Assembly (NCBI RefSeq): GCF_001042635.1
Contig: NZ_AP012331.1
Coordinates: 868,001-932,000 of the forward strand
DNA from: Bifidobacterium scardovii JCM 12489 = DSM 13734
GTDB lineage: Bacteria; Actinomycetota; Actinomycetes; Actinomycetales; Bifidobacteriaceae
Direction: 5' to 3'
Length of the DNA: 64,000 bases
Below the pieces are notes generated by a model, which saw nothing but the letters and a program-made list of their open reading frames with translations, had not been told where the DNA came from and did not search any database. Made by a program: the position numbers and the translations under genes. Of this stretch, positions 61,265-64,000 are shown piece by piece; positions within the stretch are counted from its first letter, which is position 1; the number at the start of each line of letters is the position of its first letter.

Positions 61265-61346
61265 TTATCCACAAAGACCCCTTTCGCCATGAGTTATCCA
61301 CAGCAGGTTGTCCACAACACGCCGAAGCCCCAAGCCTTTGTACACA
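61265..61346. other. Cluster of DnaA-box-like 9-mers
   Basis: Perfect DnaA boxes TTATCCACA occur at 61265-61273 and 61294-61302. TTGTCCACA is at 61308-61316 and TTGTACACA at 61338-61346, all on the plus strand within 82 bp. The cluster lies just upstream of the orphan gene at 61397. No DUE-like AT-rich tract or dnaA/dnaN gene is close, so an origin is not claimed. Confidence 0.6.
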
Positions 61347-61396
61347 ATCTCCGATCCGCCTGTACGCGCAGTCGCCGAAGTGCCTATGGTCTCCCC

Positions 61397-62356
61397 ATGA
61401 AACGTCATAAGGAAGTCGAGGCACTGATCCTCGAGGCTGAAAGCCAGCGCCGATGCGCATTCGGCGCGAAGAAATCGGTCCGTTCCGCGATGGGCCGGCG
61501 AGCCGCCGCATTGGAGCTCAAGCGCGTGTTCCCCAACATGTATGCGACGCCGGAATACTGGAATGCTCTCGATCCGCCCGAACAGACATTGCATATCGCG
61601 AGAACTCTTGGCGTGAAGCACCCCGATTGGGTGTTCTCCGGCATAGTGGCGGCCGCGGCATATGGGTTTGAGCATCAGTGGTCGCTGCACACCGGCACGA
61701 TCTCCATCGTCTCGCATACCCAAAGCACCGAGTCGCAAGGTCATCGGGTCCAGCGTCTTTACGCATCGCGATACTCGGTCGAGACCGCAAGCGGTTTGAC
61801 GCTCGTGGATCGAGGCCGCACGGTTGTGGACTGCTGCCGCCTGTTTCCCTTCCGCTATGCGCTGCCGATTGTCGATTCCGCGCTCGGCCAGGGCGTGAAG
61901 GTCGGTGATATTCTGTCCGTCTGCGACAATCTGCAGAGGGACTGCTCGTCGGTGTTCCGCGCGCTGCACTATGCCGACGCGAACAGCGAGAATGGCGGCG
62001 AATCGCTGATGCGGGGCACCATCATCGACTGCGGGTTCATGCCGCCGCGCACGCAGGAAACCTTTGTCGATCCGCAGACGGGGAAAGTCTATCGGGCTGA
62101 TTTCGTATGGCATATCGATGGCAGCGACATCATCGTCGCCGAGTTCGATGGCATGGGCAAATACGTGGATCCGTCGATGACGAATCGAAGAAGCGTGCAA
62201 GGCGTGGTGCTGGCCGAGCGGGAGCGGGAGCAGGCCCTGCATCGCGCCGGTGTCACCGCCATCGTCCTGTTCACTTTCGACGAGGTCGTGCAGCGGTCCC
62301 CGGTCCTTGACCGATTGCGCGCGGCCGGCGTTCCTCTGCACGATGGCGTGATCTAA
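61397..62356 (+). CDS. AbiEi-like / PD-(D/E)XK endonuclease-like orphan protein
   Basis: The 319-residue protein begins MKRHKEVEALILEAESQRRC. Its middle part (WVFSGIVAAAAYGFEHQWS, GLTLVDRGRTVVDCCRLFPF, ALPIVDSALGQG) follows the pattern of actinobacterial AbiEi-like proteins. The C-terminal segment KVYRADFVWHIDGSDIIVAEFDGMGKY places D, ExD and K like a DUF559/Vsr-type nuclease core. This is a weak but repeated architecture in actinobacterial genomes, with no demonstrated role known to me. Moderately lower GC in its first half, flanking repeat arrays and no partner gene suggest acquired or unstable DNA. A hairpin follows at 62434-62465. A longer start at 61214 would run through the DnaA-box cluster. 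Confidence 0.62.
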   Translation: MKRHKEVEALILEAESQRRCAFGAKKSVRSAMGRRAAALELKRVFPNMYATPEYWNALDPPEQTLHIARTLGVKHPDWVFSGIVAAAAYGFEHQWSLHTGTISIVSHTQSTESQGHRVQRLYASRYSVETASGLTLVDRGRTVVDCCRLFPFRYALPIVDSALGQGVKVGDILSVCDNLQRDCSSVFRALHYADANSENGGESLMRGTIIDCGFMPPRTQETFVDPQTGKVYRADFVWHIDGSDIIVAEFDGMGKYVDPSMTNRRSVQGVVLAEREREQALHRAGVTAIVLFTFDEVVQRSPVLDRLRAAGVPLHDGVI

Positions 62357-62491
62357 CGATTGCGGCGCTGATCGGCCGGAGCTCAATGAGACCACGTCGA
62401 TTGACTCTGCGCATGTTTGCAGGATGCGGATTCATGCCGGCAAAACCGTCAGGCTTTGCCGGCATCCCGCGTCATAAGTTCGTTTACTCTG

Positions 62492-62520
62492 TCTGGCTCC
62501 CCTCCAAGAGGGGAGCCAGA
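62492..62520. repeat. REP-like palindrome
   Basis: TCTGGCTCCCCTCC and GAGGGGAGCCAGA form a stem with an AA-centred loop. It shares the CTCCCCTC core of the copies at 1781 and 3085. Confidence 0.75.
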
Positions 62521-62611
62521 TATAGTGCACGAACTTGCGACGCAGGATACTAGAGGGGCGCCATTAAGCATTGGCAGCGATGCGATTCGTCTGGGGGATA
62601 AGTGCATAGCC

Positions 62612-63075
62612 CCGCGGAGAACTCGCTCAGCGGGGCGAGTTGCCTAGAGGATAGCGGTGGTGCTCCGTCGGGGTGGCTGTGGCGGCGCGATTCGTATGGG
62701 GTGTAGATGAATGGTGCCGCGGAGAACTCGCTCAGCGGGGCGAGTTGCCTAGAGGATAGCGGTGGTGCTCCGTCGGGGTGGCCGTGATGATGCGTTTTGC
62801 ATGGGGTATAGGCGGGATGCTTCGTGGAGAAGCTGTTTAGCGGGGTATAACTCCTACGGGGTAGCAGCATCGTTCCATTGAGTACTGGCATCAAGGTGCT
62901 TCGTCTGGGGTATAGGTGAAGAACCTCGCGGAGCGCTTGCTTAGCGAGGTATACCGTCTAGAGGCTCGCGGTGGTGCTCCGTCGGGGTGTCGGTGGCGAT
63001 GCAATTCGCATGAGTGTAGGTGGGATGCGCCGCTGGGAAGCTACTCAGCGGGGTATAGCGCCTATAGGGCAGGAG
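62612..63075. repeat. Tandem array B, about 105-bp period, five units
   Basis: Units start near 62612, 62717, 62822, 62925 and 63030. The first two share an identical 66-bp block (62612-62677 and 62717-62782) starting CCGCGGAGAACTCGCTCAGC. Each unit has a hairpin ACTCGC/GCGAGT, then GGTGGTGCTCCGTCGGGGTG, then a CGATTCGTATGGGGTGTA-like segment. Units 3 to 5 are diverged. The tail half of an earlier unit lies before 62612. Confidence 0.85.
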
Positions 63076-63385
63076 GGATTATCCACCGATCGATTCGAAT
63101 CGGCTCCGAGGCGTGCTTCCATCGCAGCACGCCATAACACGCTGCGGCACGAACGGCTCGCCACAGCGTGCCACGGTCCGCCACAACACGGTATGGCATA
63201 AAACGCCGCCATACCGCGACACGCATGACATGCCGCGCCGTCTTCCGCTCCTTCCCGCTCCTCCTCGTCCGCAGCCCCTTGCCGCAGCAGCCCCGTCAAC
63301 CCCCGTATCGCGCTCGCAAGCCAGTATCCTCACAACCATCAGCCATACGCCTATCAGGCCTCGTACCGTTCCGCAGTCCGTCGAA

Positions 63386-63404
63386 TGTCCGTTGCTAACG
63401 GACA
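63386..63404. promoter_or_regulatory. Operator-like palindrome before the BglG/LicR-type gene
   Basis: TGTCCGTTGCTAACGGACA is a perfect 8-bp inverted repeat with 3-bp centre. It overlaps a -35-like TTGCTA (63392-63397) and precedes a -10 TATACT (63413-63418). The form suits a LacI- or GntR-type repressor. Confidence 0.6.
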
Positions 63405-63475
63405 GGAGTGTGTATACTACGCCGTCGTTTCCCATCGGCCCGCCCGTATCTTGGATAGTGCAAGGAGGCGTGGCA

Positions 63476-64000
63476 ATGACGACTGGACACGGTAAATCAC
63501 TTATCAACTACCTGTTGAACCGGCGCGATTTCGTGTCGGGGCAGGAGTTGTCGGCGACCCTGGACGTGTCCACCAAGACCGTCTCTCGCATCGTCAAGCA
63601 GATCAACGACCAGTATGAGAACGGTCCGATCATCGAATCGCAGCGCGGGCGTGGGTATCGGCTCAACTACCAGAACTACTACGATCACCGCGATCAGGTC
63701 GATTCCACGGTCGACGTCGGCGGACTGAGCTCGGTGGAGCGCCGCGACGAGATCATCAAGCGCCTGCTCATCACCTCGCCGCAGCAGTACCGCATGAACG
63801 ATATCTGGGGCAAGTTCTACATCAGCGATTCCGCGATCGCCTCGGACATGAAGATCCTGCGGCACATGCTCGGCAAATTCCATCTCACGCTCAGCCGCAG
63901 CAGCGACTACATCTGGGTGGAAGGCGTGGAGTCGGACATCCGCCGGGCCATCACCTCGCTGCTTTTCGCCGACGACGTGATCGTCAGCGGCCAGTTCGAT
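63476..64000 (+). CDS. BglG/LicR-type transcriptional regulator, 5' part
   Basis: The first 175 residues are inside the window and the frame continues beyond it. AAGGAGG precedes ATG 63476. The N-terminal HTH is SLINYLLNRRDFVSGQELSA with TLDVSTKTVSRIVKQINDQY, followed by RGRGYRLNY. A second HTH-like region spans about 85-140 (IIKRLLITSPQQYRMNDIWG, ISDSAIASDMKILRHMLGKF). This tandem HTH plan is that of PRD-containing activators such as LicR and MtlR, which are controlled by PTS phosphorylation. PRD and EII-like domains would lie outside the window, so the assignment is provisional. Confidence 0.8.
   Translation, partial: MTTGHGKSLINYLLNRRDFVSGQELSATLDVSTKTVSRIVKQINDQYENGPIIESQRGRGYRLNYQNYYDHRDQVDSTVDVGGLSSVERRDEIIKRLLITSPQQYRMNDIWGKFYISDSAIASDMKILRHMLGKFHLTLSRSSDYIWVEGVESDIRRAITSLLFADDVIVSGQFD

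Larger units (their letters stand above)
60336..61396. other. 1.06-kb gene-poor region with degenerate repeats
   Basis: The interval holds the purF promoter, direct repeats (60428-60590), a degenerate tandem array (60600-61110) and a DnaA-box-like cluster (61265-61346). No convincing gene was found. Confidence 0.65.
62357..63475. other. 1.1-kb gene-poor region with tandem array B
   Basis: The interval contains a hairpin (ATGCCGGCAAA/TTTGCCGGCAT, 62434-62465), a REP-like palindrome (62492-62520), the 105-bp tandem array and, at its end, the promoter and operator of the BglG/LicR-type gene. A minus-strand frame across the array is repetitive and is not accepted as a gene. Confidence 0.65.

Noticed and set aside
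61265..61346. Chromosomal or plasmid replication origin
   Set aside because: DnaA-box-like sites are present, but there is no adjacent AT-rich unwinding region, dnaA, dnaN or rep gene.
62550..62894. Minus-strand 114-codon frame with a 35-residue repeat
   Set aside because: Its repetitive peptide follows directly from the 105-bp tandem array; it has no ribosome site and the diverged units break the pattern. It is kept only as a comment to the array finding.
62612..63075. CRISPR array
   Set aside because: The repeated block of about 66 bp is longer than CRISPR repeats, the spacers are themselves related, and no cas gene is near.

Overview
The window is GC-rich chromosomal DNA from an actinobacterium, almost certainly a Bifidobacterium. 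The signs are strong codon bias, typical bifidobacterial proteins (long GH51 arabinofuranosidase, PurF beginning at a TTG codon just before its ECGIFG motif, split purEK and purFMD loci) and Shine-Dalgarno sequences of the AAGGAG type. The species cannot be fixed from the sequence. No phage, IS transposase, rRNA or CRISPR array is visible; one tRNA-Arg(UCU) is present.

Layout. 0-1 kb: a DUF2975 membrane protein with a small coupled XRE regulator. 1-6.8 kb (minus strand): a 2-aminoethylphosphonate (2-AEP) operon made of an ABC ATPase, a remarkable permease/substrate-binding-protein fusion, PhnW and PhnX. 7-15.6 kb: an RpiR regulator divergent from a GH51 arabinofuranosidase, an anion permease, an aldehyde dehydrogenase, a GNAT acetyltransferase and a DsbA-like thiol protein. 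16-20.8 kb: tRNA-Arg, a zinc-ribbon protein and a three-gene MacB-type ABC system with a secreted, membrane-anchored middle protein. 21-26.8 kb: a DXS-family enzyme, an MDR oxidoreductase, purEK and a Fur-family regulator. 27-32.9 kb: a decayed amidohydrolase gene, a large FtsX-type ABC exporter and its divergent TetR regulator with two identical operators.

32.9-49.2 kb is a metal-homeostasis island. It holds a Cys/His-rich metal-binding protein, a second Fur-family regulator, and a five-gene iron/siderophore-type import operon (two ABC-exporter-fold subunits plus ECF S, T and fused A components) with Fur-like boxes. After these come a DUF318/DUF1980 permease pair, a long zinc-starvation operon, a COG0523-like protein without a P-loop, and a ZnuA lipoprotein. 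The zinc-starvation operon encodes Cys-depleted L28, L33, S14, L31, L36 and L32 and then a ZnuA-ZinT fusion. Zur-like 15-bp boxes sit upstream of four of these transcription units. Together they describe a zinc-sparing and zinc-scavenging response.

49.4-56 kb: a probable aminoacyl-lipid synthase (DUF2156/LPG synthase) coupled to an esterase that may remove the modification, then an LTA-synthase-like sulfatase-fold enzyme. 56-60.3 kb: purF-purM-purD on the minus strand. 60.4-63.4 kb: a gene-poor stretch in which a lone AbiEi-like/PD-(D/E)XK-like gene lies between two degenerate tandem-repeat arrays and behind a cluster of DnaA-box-like 9-mers. The window ends inside a BglG/LicR-type regulator.

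Several dispersed repeat families recur through the intergenic DNA: REP-like double hairpins, a GCTGACTTAC-type inverted-repeat unit, and a CGAGTTGTCGGTGCGCG terminal-inverted-repeat element.
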